NCBI GenBank assembly: GCA_013433145.1
Contig: CM024175.1
Coordinates: 3,518,516 to 3,582,515, forward strand
DNA: 64,000 nucleotides
Reading direction: 5' to 3'
From: Ascaris suum
Lineage: Eukaryota > Nematoda > Chromadorea > Rhabditida > Ascarididae
Shown here: piece after piece, positions 1 to 12,305 of the stretch
Layout: the number at the start of each line of letters is the position of its first letter
Numbering within the stretch: position 1 is the first letter of the stretch
Program-made: the position numbers and the translations under genes
The notes under the pieces: generated by a model
Told to the model about the DNA's origin: nothing
Database searches by the model: none
What the model saw: the letters and a program-made list of their open reading frames with translations, nothing else

Positions 1-1312
1 CGAGCTAAAATTATGCAAAACGATGGGTACCATTGCATCGGCATTTTTACCACAAATATGCTGAAGGAAAGGTGTTGTTTAAACAGTGCCGATAAATGCG
101 GTTTGAATCATCTATCCGATGATTGCATAATTAAGGTTGTATAAACAGATTTCTCTTGTTTACATAATTGGCATGTTGCAGAATTCGGGTCATTTGCATA
201 ATTAGCATAGCCGAGGTGACACATTGCAACCGACGGAAGTGATTTTTTTTCAAAGGGAAAGCATGCAGGTAGATGGTAATCTTGCAACTGGAACAAAGTC
301 GTGACGATGGGCAACTTGGCTCGTTTTTATATTCTTTTTAATTTCATTTCCTTTTATTATTTATTTCCTTATTTGAAGAGTATTATAATGTCAGTTTTGG
401 ATATGTGGAGTGGTCATCAATATAAGTCAAGGTTATGCATATTTTCACCTCAGTGATTTTCCCTCTCTTTTATCCCACCCAATTTTTTCCCGCAGTGAAA
501 TTTATTCTTCATAGTGGTCACAAAAATAGAACACTTCTCTATCGCCTGCATACCTTGCACTTCCAATATTACTTCTCATCAGTGCGTCCATATTGCTTCT
601 CAAGAGCGATTAAAAGGAAGGTCATTAGGGTGCTTCTAATGACGCCTTATTATGGCTTGCGTAAAAAACATACGTCATCGTTCACGACCACGAAATATTT
701 CTCGCCGTCCACCTTTTCATTCCTTAGCATTGTTTTCTTTTCGATTTCTCATCATATCCTCTCTTCATAGGTGATCTTTTCGTTACACCTATTGCTGCAT
801 TAATCTGTGACTTACTCTTTCTGCGAAATTAGCATCCTTCCTTGCACACCTGGATTGGTGACTCACAGGTGTATTGCACAACATTGCGCTGACGTATTCG
901 CGAGTCAACAGCGAAAACGTTTGTGTGTGCGCCACTAATCGAAGCTGTCAGTCACACATGCACACGCCCGCTTGCTAACTGTTGGTGCAAAGTGTGCGTT
1001 GTTGCTCGCTAGCTGAATTTACCGTTCGCTGCTATGATGCGTCGAAGGCGTAAGCTGTGCACTCGTGGCATTCTGATGCCAAATTCTCGCTTCCCGCAAC
1101 AGGTCGCTCAGGTGTTTTATTGAAATGTTTTCATTTAGGCTTTCAGAGACCACTGTGTCAGTTTGCGTGAGCCGTCTAGTCTTTATTTTCATCCCATCGA
1201 AGAGCAGAAAACCCAAATAGACAGGTGGATAGGAAGAAGGTCACTATGCTTCGGTCTAGAGACAGCTGTATTCGTATGCAAGTGTGAGGTGCGGTATTTT
1301 CATAGTGACGGC
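1..1312. other. Region upstream of copy A, no gene recognised
   Basis: I see no convincing exon here. The short open frames have no matching splice signals. From about 1163 a plus-strand frame stays open into the proposed first coding exon of copy A, but it has no ATG before 1313, so I treat it as 5' untranslated sequence or promoter. Confidence 0.4.
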
Positions 1313-4300
1313 ATGAAGCACCAGGTAAGCGAAGACGCGGTACAATCCCACATCAGTCCAGCAGCCTCTCACTTCTTACACTAATTTATACTGCTTCTGA
1401 GAGTACCAACCAATGGTGTAGTTTTTCATGAACTGCTTAAGTTCGGGAACTTTGTGACATCACCTCGCCCACCCTTTCTAATTAAATTCGGTTTCTAGCT
1501 GGTTGACATGAATGAAAAGAATTGTCTTAGCAGGGGTTCGCATATTGGGAAATATCTAAGCAAGATCTATTAAAGGTAATCGAAGTTCGCATAGATGAAC
1601 TAATCCGTCACAGTTCTGTCTCTACCTGAAGCTCATCTTTCGATTTTATGCGGTCCCATGCATATATCCTTACTTCCGTTCCGTCTATCCATCTTTATTC
1701 ATTTCTCTAATGGAAGCACATTTACATGTTCTTTAATTTAACGCATTTGTGTAGAGTGCTTGATATTTTTCAAAAGCACCTCCACTGTAAACACTTTTCA
1801 TGTAATGTGTCACTCCTGTAAATGAACTTTTGTTTGATTTGTTCCTGTTGCAGAGCACATCGAGCGCTGTTAATGTTGAGGTGGATACGACCACATCTTT
1901 GCTCGGGCCTGGCACTAGTGGACCTGGAGGTGAAAATAAACTTGCATATTTAAACAAGGGCAAGAATAATCTGTAGACGATAATCTTATTTCTTGAGCAC
2001 GAGCTAGAGTATTGCAGTTGAATAATTGATCAATGTGGATGGCTTCCTTCAAAGGTTTGTTTTCGTTATTGCCTATGCCGACAGGGAGTTCGTTTTGTTC
2101 GTTGAAAAAATGTCAGATGATTTTCGTATGTCGACTTCAACTAGAGGTGTTTTTCATTTTTCCTTCGTCGTCCAACTCCTCCCCTCCCCTCATTGGTCTT
2201 TATAGAAATTGGATTGCCTCCTTTTAAGGTTTACTTCCTTCAACGCCGAGTCACCGAGTAGAATGTTATATCTCACACCGTCTTGTTTTCGGAAATTTTT
2301 TTGCACTTTGCAAGTGTTTCTCAGAAGTTCTGCTCGAATGTTTGCAAGGGGAAGTTAGTCGTTCTTTGCTTCAACTCTCGTTTCTTTTGCAGAGGTCCTT
2401 GCACAATAAATGTTTGAGGATGTCTCGTCCTCTTCCGTGATCCCAAAATGACGTCACTTTCTGATACAGGTTTGACCAGCTGTTAGTTGGGGGACGGTGA
2501 CCAACTCATTTGATCGCTTCGCTGAAACCAGAGCATCGTTGTTTTTTGGGATAGTACTTTGGAATTTCATATTTATATGATTTTATAATGTATGTTGTTT
2601 TTAGGTGACAATGAGGATATTATGGTGCATGGCGAACCAATCCCACCTCAAATCCTTGCCGAAATATTTATGAGGATCGATCGCAAGATGACCGTTGGCT
2701 GTATTTGCCCAATGGTTAGTCTTTTTATTCCAGCTCCATCCTAGTTCACCTTTATGATCGTCGTGTTATTGCTCAGACATGAATCGTTGTTTCGATACTC
2801 GTTCAGGATACCACTCTTCGTAAGTTTGTCAAAGATGCCTAAAACGCAGTTATTACTTTCAATAGGATGTGTCAGTACTCCTATCTAGTAGCTTGTTGTA
2901 GTTGTTTCTGATGCCAAAAGCAGAATGGTGTCCATAAATTACATGAAGACTTACCAAGGATCTGTAGACGGTGGTCCGATGGGCGGTGGGCGAAGGCCAA
3001 CTGCGGACTATCATTAATTGCTATTGGAGGCAAGTATATCTAATATAATATTTGAGCCGTATACTCGTTGCGCAGTTACACGCCCATCTTACTCTCTCCT
3101 TTTTTTCGGCCTCTGTCACATGCCATCGAGTTATATTCGGTGAATTTTACAAGTTTTCGGCGCCCACGTGCAGAACTGGCGTTGCTTCATACGTGACATA
3201 CCTTGGCATCGGATCTAATCAAAATCCGTTCGAAGTAGTTAAGATGGGATCACTCTACGACTCCTTGCCTTCTCATCCGATGGATCACAACTCTATGAAC
3301 CTGCTTCAAGTTCACATCATTTTTTTTCCATTCTACTCTGCATCTCACATGATGAACTCTTGCTGGTTGTGTTATCGGCATCATAAGTGCTCATAATTAT
3401 TCTTGTGAGGTGTAGAGAGAAGATTTCTGATTTCAGTAGTATGATCTTAAATTTTGAATAAGCACCTCATCTCGTTTGATGGTTGAAATTTAAGCTTTCG
3501 ATTGGGTTGATCGGCCTTCAAATGTTTACAGGTGTGTCGTCGATGGCACAATGTTTTGTCAGCGGCGGGCTTCTGGATCGATTACATGAGACGTCGTTCT
3601 CGAATCATTCCTCCTCCTGCACTACGTTCTGAGCAACTGCTCAATATGAAGAAGGTGTGCCTTAAGCAGCCCTTCGAAAGGAATCTAATCGGCAATCCAA
3701 GCGGAGAAAAGAATTTCCATGGCTGGACAGTCCTGGATAACGGTGGCGATCGGTGGGCTTGCTATTGAAATTTCTTGTTTAGTTCTTAGCATTTTCAAGT
3801 TCACGTTAAATTCGTTTGATTTCTTCAGCGAAATGTCAGTGTTCAAGGATATCTTATGCGATAGTGAAGGGGATGATGAAAATGACACCTATTTTTAATT
3901 GTGGATTTATTCAGCGGGATACAGTATTGAGGTATAGTTTATGCTAAGCTTGGTCATACGTATGACTTCATATAAGAATGATTCATTTGCTGAACCGTTT
4001 TTGTTGCCATTTTATTTCCGTTGAAATTCATCATAATTTAAGAGGAGGTTTTCGGCGAATAGCGCCTTTTTAATTTGCGTTGAGAAAATGCTCCGGATTT
4101 TTGTTTCCGGCCAAATGGAATACATTGCTCTGTCATAATTAGGTGTTGCACTTATGTCTTTATTCTAGTATACACCATCCAGATTCTTTCATAGAAATTG
4201 TCTCTATTTTATGCTCCAGTTAATCAACAAATTTAGGATCATAATTGAGAGACCGCCGTTGAACTGTTCCGCAAATTTGCATGATGAAATTCCTGTAGCG

Positions 4301-7300
4301 TTTGTTACGAGTTACGGTTGGGGAACTATGCGTTATGTGGTCGATCTTTGGGAAGAAGGTATTGAGGTAAGAACTTGCCTTTCTTTCCGAGTAATTACTC
4401 TGCCGTATTCGCGATCGCTGATCAGTTAAGTAATAATATTTTTTTTGTATAGACTACTTCCCAGCTACTTTAATGTCCTTTTCGCAGGTTGTTTGTTTGA
4501 AGGGTGCGGGTCTTTTTTCTCTTTCTGTTTCTGCATCTGTGCACATATGCGCATTTATATCAGTTCGGCGTTGCCACACTATGAGCAAATTCACTTGTTC
4601 CATAATTTATGCTTCGTTTCTTCCGTAATTGTAAACAATCCTGTTTCAAAGGATCGTTAATAAACTTGAGTTCGATTCAGTGGTTTCTAGAGGTATACGA
4701 TGATATGCGAGTAGTTTTCTGTTGGTGATCACGCGAAATGCTGAAGACTCCATAGAAATCGGCAGTTTTTGCAAACTTTTCTTCGATAGAACAGTTTGTT
4801 TGTTAAAGCGGTGACGTTCGTTCATTCTGCATGTTAACTAGATGAGGTCAGTCTCGAGTTTTCGTAGATTGGGTCAGGCGTTCGAAAAGTTTTTTTCGTT
4901 CACTATGAGAGAACTTTGCAACTTGACTGCAAAGAGGCCAGAACCAATTTCTTTTGCACAGAAAAAAAGGGCCGAAGAGAGTGATGGAAACATAATGTTT
5001 TGGATCCTCAGCGAGTGTGACACTTTGTCGGAGGAGAATTTTGCTAAAAGATTATGATATCCTGGAGTTTCGTGAGAATCAGGACATCAAATTATTAGAG
5101 GCATAACATTTAAGGATAGCCTGAGGTAATGTAGTACATGTTACAGTTGGCAAGCGAGGAATGCTAACGAAAGATCAGTTGAGATCTTTCTGGGTACATG
5201 ATTGATATTTAATGCTTTTCATGCGTAGAAATATTCTTACGTCTATTAAGCTGTCTTATTGCGTAGCAAAATTGTATAGTCAGATTTTCAGTATTTTCAC
5301 GCACCTCACAAATTTTTTTAAAAACACTTTTATAATATCTCTGAGTATATAGGAAATGCTTTTCACGAAGATAGAATCTATTGCGCTGAAGTTTGGCGAT
5401 GCGTAATTAACATTATAGTTGTTTAGACACACTTTACAGTTTCATTTCTTTGAATCGTATTGTGCTGGACTGTCGTCATTCAGAAGTGCCCTAAACCCAC
5501 AGGTAGTCTTGTTATGCGACCGATAGTATGATGCTGGTAATGAATTGTCTTTTATTTTTCGAAGAATTTATGCCATTTTTTGATTGTTCTTTGAAACGCA
5601 AACTGAGGATAATACCTGACGCTAGAATCACCTTCATTTCGCCAACACCAAAGCTTATTTTATGGAATTTCGCTCGGCTGAAAAATATGCATAACTAGTG
5701 TCCTAAGAAAACCCTTTTGTTACAAATATAACTGGCGCAACCTGCATGAACCTTATTTGCCTAGACTATTCGCTTAACTCGTGCTCGCAGTTGAGATGAG
5801 ACTGACAGCAGCACCTCAGAGGTTGCCCAGGTCTTACATAGGTAAGTACTGTGCATATTGCATAGATTTTCGCGCAAAAGTAAGGTCGGCGCATCCTGTA
5901 GCCAGTCGCTTTGCCCATCTTGCTTTTCTTTAATTTTTGAGCTTATTTTCTCCCACAGCGCTGCGCACCACTCGGGCATATTGTTTTCGTTTCCGGAGTA
6001 TTGACGAGAGGGAGCACATAGTTCTCGGAGTCACACATCTGTTGGCAGTAAAATGGTCTCATTTTCTTATAATTTATGAAGTTTGCAAGAGTGTCTCTTG
6101 CGGTGGATTCATGCGGAGTTCATCTGTGCGAACATTTCAGGCAGCGTTCTTGGATACCTATCGTCCTCCGATCACAGTTTCCGAATATTTCACTTGTCGA
6201 CGAGACTGTGCGGCGGTTTATGCGCTGCAGGTAGAATTGGTGCCAGACGGGCAAGAAAAGCGTATCAGCAATAACGTTGTGCCGAGGGATCATTGGGGAG
6301 ACGATTTGCCAGAACAGCAGGATGTAACAACCAATAAATCGGTCGCGCAAATTCACCGTATGGAGCAGTGGTCAAGCAAGTTTTATTCATTATTGCGCAG
6401 CCTAATAATTAGGGAAAAAGCTGAGCAAATCGAATTGGTCATTCGTGCCTTAGAGTTGATATTCATCTCGTTGTCGTCGTCCCATTTTTTGATTTGTGGA
6501 ATCTATAACGAAGATTAATGTTTAAGTGGAGGGATGTAGAAAGTATCAGGCGAAAATTTAACGGCACTCACGTTTGTGGAGAACAGCTTAAAGACCAGAC
6601 TTTAATTCCTTTTTGCAGCCTCTCTACACAGATATTTTTATCTGCACAAAAATTGTCTGCTTGCACGGTCGTATCATCCTTACTTTCATTAAATTATTCG
6701 ATGCCTCATTTTCACTCGTCACCTGCATAGATTATTTCACTCTAAGGGATCCGAGACACATGAAAAACAAAACCATTGGGGAAGCTTATCCATGCAATTA
6801 CGACCAACAAGAGTTTGATCAGCGAAAAACGATTCATTTACGCTTTCAAGATCTGTGATCGAGTTGTTATTTATGCAGTTGTGATAAATATAATTTCTTC
6901 ATTTCTGAAGTGATTTTTTGGCACCCGCCCAAAAGGCCCACAGGCAACGTTTAATCTTCACATATATGGTGTTTTTAATTCCAGAGGACCCAAATTTCTA
7001 AACATCGTCCAAAGATACAGTTCTAAATACTTTCAAATAAAGTAACATGCGCTAAAAAAGCTCGTGAAATTTCTTTGGGCTTTAGGATTATAACTGTCGA
7101 AATTCATGCTTTTGGGCGCAATTACTTGCCCACTAACCGACAGGGTAACAAGGCTGATTTTTAGTGTTGATGTTGCCTCGCGAACTGGCAACGCTGATTA
7201 TATATGCGTATTCGTAGTTCCTTTCGGTCCAGGGATTACTGATAACAAAAGTCATCCCTTAGGTGTGATTTTTTATCATTTTCTAATAAGCTGACAGACC

Positions 7301-8482
7301 TTATCATTTTGTGATATTTGGTTTTAAAAATTAAGGTATTTTGCGTGGAAAATCGCGCCTGCCGAGCTCCGTCTTCGGCAATTTGTACAGCTTGCTGGGA
7401 AAAATTCTGCAAGCAAGCGGAAACATATAACTAGGGCAAATAGGCCGAAAGCATAGTGTGTTTATAATAAAAAACGATAATTCCCTTCGCAGGAGAAGAG
7501 TTCATCTAGTTTCCCTTCATTCTTGATGAATCTTTCTACATTCATTATCCAGTAAAGGTGATAAAACGTTTGCAGTCAGCTTATTTTGAGGAGGTCATTT
7601 TATGCTTTTTTTGCCTCTCAATGCAGTGATCTTTGCAACAAATTATGGACAAAGTAATGAATGTAAACGTGGCATAAGTGATTGCTGATCCTCAGGGAAC
7701 TGTTTTTTAACATCCGTCCTTATCGTCTTCTTAGTCGATAAATCCTGTCAGCTTTTAAGGTGATGGACAAACAGTTGTATCCTGATGCTGTGAGATTTAT
7801 TCCTCCAATCCAGAATAAGCACTTCTGGCCTGAAACACCCGAAGACTTGGCCTAGTGACCGTTACAACATATCACTTGGCCGTCAAGAATCGTATGCTTG
7901 GTGTCGTATTTGCTATATCCTAAAGCAAGCCCACCGAGCCCGGAACGGCCCTGTTTTGTATACAAATAAATCTTTGTCAGCTTGCCATGTTCTAAAACAA
8001 AATTGCACCTTAGCGGCCTGATCCACTTTCTTAGCACTTTTGGGGTTTAAAACAACGATTCTGCTTTTACAGAATTCCGTTCATCAGCCATTACCAGTTT
8101 TTAAGTTTTTATGCAAGAAGCTATGATCTCAATGTGTAAAACGTGCTGTTTATCATCCATAGACTCAAAATAGCTTCGGTTAAATTTGTCTGCTCATCTG
8201 TTCACGTTTTTCTCATCTAGGTAAGAATCCAATCTTATTTGCCTTTGCCGATTTGTCAGCGAAAAACCAGAAGTTATTTCAGGTGCTGAATGGCAACGCG
8301 TTGAACATACCTTCGAGGATTATCCAGTCGGGATCCGTTTTGTTGTTTTCGAGCATTCGGGCAAGGATCTACAATTCTGGGCTGGTCATTATGGCTCAAA
8401 GATGGCCAAAGCTAGCGTAATTGTGCACTTCGGTGATGGCCATAAAAGGACGTCAACAACTATAAAAGAAGGTGAATGTTGA
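1313..8482 (+). CDS. Tandem copy A: F-box/FBA-domain protein (FBXO2/FBXO6/FBXO44-like), 7 exons
   Basis: Proposed coding exons are 1313-1324, 1854-1929, 2605-2714, 3532-3752, 4237-4366, 6141-6357 and 8283-8482. All phases agree and give 321 residues; mammalian FBXO2/FBXO6 are slightly under 300. The F-box runs from PPQILAEIF (exon 3) to VCRRWHNVLSAAGFW (exon 4). The FBA domain starts near FERNLIGNPSGEKNF, continues through SYGWG and YVVDLWEEGIE (exon 5) and PPITVSEYFTCRRDC (exon 6), and ends with VRF-like GIRFVVFEHSGKDLQFWAGHYG (exon 7, 22 residues, written here as two overlapping motifs GIRFVVFEHSG and KDLQFWAGHYG). From family knowledge, the F-box binds Skp1 in an SCF ubiquitin ligase and the FBA domain binds substrate, N-glycans in some members. 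The exon-1 start (MKHQ, then GTAAGC) is inferred from phase. The exon-6 donor at 6358 is weak, and the frame otherwise stays open to a stop at 6518. Function is inferred from family. Confidence 0.8.
2924..3029 (+). other. Orphan exon-like segment in intron 3 of copy A
   Basis: After an AAAAGCAG acceptor the plus frame reads 35 codons with good coding character, including a CRRW motif and WAKANCGLSLIAIGG. It ends at AG|GCAAGT, a GC-type donor. CRRW matches the junction motif in the F-box of the host gene. Entry after exon 3 works in phase 0, but the exit phase (1) does not fit exon 4. It may be an alternative exon, a leftover from a third F-box copy, or chance. No similar segment is visible in the matching intron of copy B. 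Confidence 0.3.
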
Positions 8483-9417
8483 GCTTTTGGTTTTACTTCA
8501 AACAAATTAAGGGGTGGTATGTTTCACAGTGGGCGAAAAACCTGTTGCATGAAATCGAAAAATGCGGTGCGCCTGTACTAATAACTTTATGGCATAAAAA
8601 GCATAGATAAAACGAAGTATAGGATACTTTAAGCTGTGTATCGCATAACATTTCATAAAAACCTGTCTTTCGCAATTTCAAGAAATAGAGAACGCGGTCG
8701 TTCTGTTGAAGGAAATACCGCAGGTTAGTTCTCGATTTACTTTCACTCTATGCAAATTTAGCATTTGTAAAAGATTTACATTAAGGGACAACAAAAAAGG
8801 GGAAAATATTTGAAAGAGATTTTGATTTGCAGTCGATATCGTTGCAGATGCTATCAGTGATAAAAGTTGGGAGGTTGGATGAAGCGTATCCTGCTATACG
8901 ATGCGATCACCATACTGTTTCCTGTCATGTGAAATATAATGAAATCATGCATCAACGTTTTGCCGTTTTGTTTCAAAGCAACAGAAAGATATAACCTATT
9001 CTTTGACGCCATCCTAGGCGACTGAATCATTGGTGGCATACTATAGTCATCGCTCCCTCCCTCCCCTCATCCCCCCCTCCCTCAAAAACCTAAGTTCCAA
9101 ATCTCTGATATCCCTTTTCTATTCGGTTTGTGTGTAATCATTTCCACCTAATAATCACTCATATTCGTCCTGACTGTGTGAACGAACTTTCCTTGTACAT
9201 TGCTATATTTGAAACGGGTTGCAGCAGCATTGAGATAACATGCTATCACTTGTTGCTACCTACGCAGTATGTAAAGAAAGCGCTAAATGAGGCATTAAAA
9301 TAAGGGCATTAATATGGAAAAGAGCTCGATTAAGTTCAACTTTCTGGTTCATCAAAAATGATTGCTCCGTCTTTCATGTGAGTAAGGGTTAGCCGTTTGA
9401 CTCGCAGAAAATATTGA
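8483..9417. other. Downstream flank of copy A, no gene recognised
   Basis: AT-rich sequence after the copy-A stop codon. I see no canonical AATAAA signal close to the stop. It contains short pyrimidine-rich runs near 9055-9085. The open frames are short and lack splice signals. Confidence 0.35.
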
Positions 9418-9455
9418 AGAGCGCATCTCGTGTACGTATCAATGAGATGCGCTCT
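9418..9455. repeat. Perfect 12-bp inverted repeat (hairpin)
   Basis: The arms AGAGCGCATCTC (9418-9429) and GAGATGCGCTCT (9444-9455) are exact reverse complements around a 14-base loop. There is no T-run after it and no gene end beside it, so a terminator role is unlikely. It could be a small structured RNA or a remnant of a palindromic element. Confidence 0.7.
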
Positions 9456-9623
9456 CTACTGTAATGCTTTGTGCGATTGTGTTGATTTATATGGCACCAG
9501 AGATATGCAAATGCAATATGAGGTATGTAGACATCAAAAGTGGGTGGATAATTGCGTAGCCAATTTTAATTCTCACCGAGGACTTTTTGCTCTGACAAGG
9601 AGGTAGTCCAGGGTCCGTGATTG

Positions 9624-9926
9624 ATGGGTATCATCAATATCACTCAATACTTTGGTGAACGTCAGCTATTGAAGGGATCACTCTCATCGGAAGACCCTTT
9701 GAGAGGTAAATATACTGTATGTCGGGTGCTGTTTGATACTGTTTGTCTCTTCTGTAACTTCTTTATTCTCAGTAACGTTTGTAAGCTGATTCTGGAAATG
9801 GGAGAAAATGTTGTTGGTGACATGAAGGATGTTTTCGTCGCACAAGGCTTCACCTGGAATTGGGAGAGGAGTATGCAGCTGAAGACTGTGGAGACACTCA
9901 ATATCATAGGGTCGATATTGACTTAA
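9624..9926 (+). CDS. Possible small single-exon protein, 100 residues, unknown
   Basis: An ATG at 9624 opens an uninterrupted 100-codon frame. The first part (MGIINITQYFGERQLLKG) and the last part (VFVAQGFTWNWERSMQ) have ordinary coding composition. A central hydrophobic stretch, CRVLFDTVCLFCNFFIL, could span a membrane. A GTAAAT donor near 9706 and a TTCTCAG acceptor near 9772 bracket 67 bases, but removing them breaks the frame, so the unspliced reading is preferred. No family recognised; chance remains possible. Confidence 0.3.
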   Translation: MGIINITQYFGERQLLKGSLSSEDPLRGKYTVCRVLFDTVCLFCNFFILSNVCKLILEMGENVVGDMKDVFVAQGFTWNWERSMQLKTVETLNIIGSILT

Positions 9927-10285
9927 GAAATTGCGTAAGATTACGTAGGATTTAGCAATTTTTTTATTGCCATATGTGATGACCGATAGATATGGATTTG
10001 TTTTACGAGTTGTTCCAGCAGTTCTTTTAATTTCTCAAATAAAGACCATTTTCAGAGGAGATTTCAAGGTCATATCATTTTGCCTCAGTTTTTTATCACT
10101 GAAATTACTCGGTTTTGCTCTCTAAAAATGCTTTTTTGTTTTAATTTAGATTCGCTTCCGACTATTTTCGATGAAATTATAAATTCGATGAAATTAATAT
10201 TTCAAATGAGTGATTCGAACGAATAACGACTCACATATGTTAGTGAGTTGAAATTCTTTATATCCGAAATAAGATTTCAGGTTGC

Positions 10286-10620
10286 GGGGGGGGGGGGAGG
10301 GAGGAGGGTATTTCTGTAGCGCAAAATTGTTTCCACTTGGATGGTCACAACTTTTGTTTTTTTTTTGTCGGAAAAGATCATTTTCTTTAGGTTTTCTGGT
10401 GAGCCTTATTTACGCAGTTATTACACTGTTTTTCAGTTCTGATTGCTTTATTGTATTATATCCACTTTTCCGTTACATTGATCACTGATAAACTATTTAT
10501 CACGAAGTCCATTGTATAACAATTGATTGATATCGAACAATGTGCCTATATTGGTGTGTTTTTGAAACTTTGCAATGGAGGGGGGACTTAAATCACTTGG
10601 GGAAGGGGGGGGGGAGGGTG
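10286..10620 (+). repeat. Two poly-G patches
   Basis: A run of 12 G at 10286-10297 is followed by further GGAGG blocks, and a second G-rich patch lies at 10575-10620. These are low-complexity runs with potential to fold as G-quadruplexes. They lie between the two F-box gene copies and contain no gene. Confidence 0.8.
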
Positions 10621-10777
10621 TAGGGGTAATGTTCCTTTCGTTGCGTTCTCGTATTATCGGCTTAGGTGGTCGGTGCTTCGTGTTTCTGTCCCAAATGCGC
10701 TTATCATCTGTGTTGTTGCACTTATGTTCAACGCCACATGCTGCTCAAATCAGCTCGAGCCGGTTGGTGTCTTTCAG

Positions 10778-11187
10778 TTCGTCATCTACTACCGGTTCAT
10801 TCACGCCTGCACTCTTATTAATCTTGCTGGTTATGCTTATTGTTGACTTTAAAGGTAAGAAATATTTTTGATTTACTTTGAGGTATGGATCGAGCTTTGA
10901 ACGAGGCGGCTTCTGCGCAGGTTGAGGACATTGTTCAAACTGAGGTGCTCCATGAAATGAGAACTGATATTCGGGCCGAGGTGGTGTCTGAAATACGCGA
11001 TGAAGTGAGACAAATTCGGGAGATGATGGCAGATATTGTATCTGAGTTCAATGCAAGCGTGCAACAAGTACTCGAGGAAACGATGACAATGATCAGATCG
11101 ATAAAAGAGATGATCATTTCGACCCAATCTACGTCAGCTCCAAAAGAAGAGGCGGAACAAGACTTTGAGGAACGCAAACTGTGTTAA
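10778..11187 (+). CDS. Possible membrane-anchored coiled-coil protein, 5' end unknown
   Basis: An exon-like block at 10778-10854 (acceptor TCTTTCAG, donor AAAG|GTAAGA) encodes a Ser/Thr stretch and then the hydrophobic segment PALLLILLVMLIVDF. The next block, 10883-11187, is in frame if a 28-base intron (GTAAGA...TTTGAG) is removed, and it encodes about 100 residues of heptad-like coiled coil (IRAEVVSEIRDEVRQIREM) ending in a TAA stop. A 28-base intron is shorter than most known nematode introns, so the join is doubtful. The coil may stand alone from the ATG at 10885. It lies 400 bases upstream of a LINE fragment and could be a relic of an element's first ORF. Family not recognised. Confidence 0.35.
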
Positions 11188-11578
11188 CGGTCAGTGGTTT
11201 TGGCTGGCGTAGGTGAGATTTCTTGTCCCGCTCGCCTTTACCAAGCAAGTGCTTTGAACAGAGGATAGAAGGGATTTGGGACAGTTCGGTACAGATGGTG
11301 CTCCCGAGTAGGTGTTGAGGGATGGGGAGCATAGATAGGGAGAGTTATTGGGAGAGTGCAGGAAAAACTTATCGTCGTGGAATGTCCATCTATCTTTTCC
11401 TCGGGAAAGAAAGCAGCAGACTCGTTACTTGCTGAGCTCAGAGACGTACGGAAGATTGACCGTTGTGGCGAAATTATGGAGCGAACAAAAGCAACGGTGC
11501 ATATCACTATACGCTGCAATTTGTGCTATATCTGCTGGATGCTCATACTGTTGCAATTTAGGAGTCTGCCACAACTAA

Positions 11579-11819
11579 CAGCTCCAAGAAGTTGAGGCTT
11601 GTGGCATCCGAGCAGAAATTCTAGCATGGCTAAAGGACTACTTTAGTGGTCGGTGCTTCGAAGCTCGGACTGGCGACGACACTTCTGAAATACGGGATGA
11701 AATCAACGGTGTGCTATAGAGAAACGTCCTTAAAACGTTTCTGTTCGCATTCTGTAAATAAAATGTCTGATAAATTGCATGGCCCGTGCATACTTTTTGC
11801 AGATGACCTCAAAACCTAG
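11579..11819 (+). pseudogene. Decayed non-LTR (LINE) reverse-transcriptase fragment
   Basis: One frame at 11579-11720 reads ACGIRAEILAWLKDYFSGR followed by a stop. This matches the conserved LINE RT stretch in which a GI motif is followed by L-x-W-L-K-D-Y/F and S-G-R. After a frame change, 11778-11819 reads ILFADDLK and then a stop; FADD is the catalytic motif of the RT palm. The two pieces lie far closer together than in an intact RT, and in-frame stops and a frameshift confirm decay. The open segment at 11359-11595 just upstream may belong to the same relic. The element is inactive, and its clade cannot be named from so little sequence. Confidence 0.7.
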
Positions 11820-12305
11820 AGGGCAAGTCGAGGAAACTGCGACTGATTGCGATGTATTGCTTACTGACCTTCTGGCCCGTGAACAACTGATTTTGTGCCT
11901 AACAACTGGATATATCTGCAAAAAGTGCCATAATTGCACGTTAATTTCATGTACGACTTTCCTCTTCGACTACGTCATACTCTTCTGCAGTCGATAAATA
12001 TTCATGATTTAGGTGTTTGTATATATGCAGATATATATGGTTGCCACCAGTACTGCTTAAGGACTCTGCAAAAAGTATCGAAATAAATAATGGATGGTAT
12101 CTTATGCTTCCTTCAAAAAAATGCTTGAAACACTGTCTACCGATCCTGAGTGCTGTAGTTCGAGCCGTTCCACATCGGCTGGTTAGCGATTGCGGAGGCA
12201 TCATTCCGTAAGACATTTTCTGTCTTTTCCAACCGTTTTATGAATAGAAGTTCGAAGTATTTTGTCTTGAATTCTTTCAGAATAGAAAAAAAGTTCAAAT
12301 CGGCT

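Noticed and set aside
4842..5057. 71-codon plus-strand frame starting with ATG in an intron of copy A
   Set aside because: Codon use is passable, but there is no splice signal, no promoter evidence, no counterpart in copy B and no recognisable domain.
5937..6518. 193-codon frame as a separate gene
   Set aside because: Its centre is exon 6 of copy A. The 5' part is intron that happens to be open; only the 3' extension is discussed as an alternative end.
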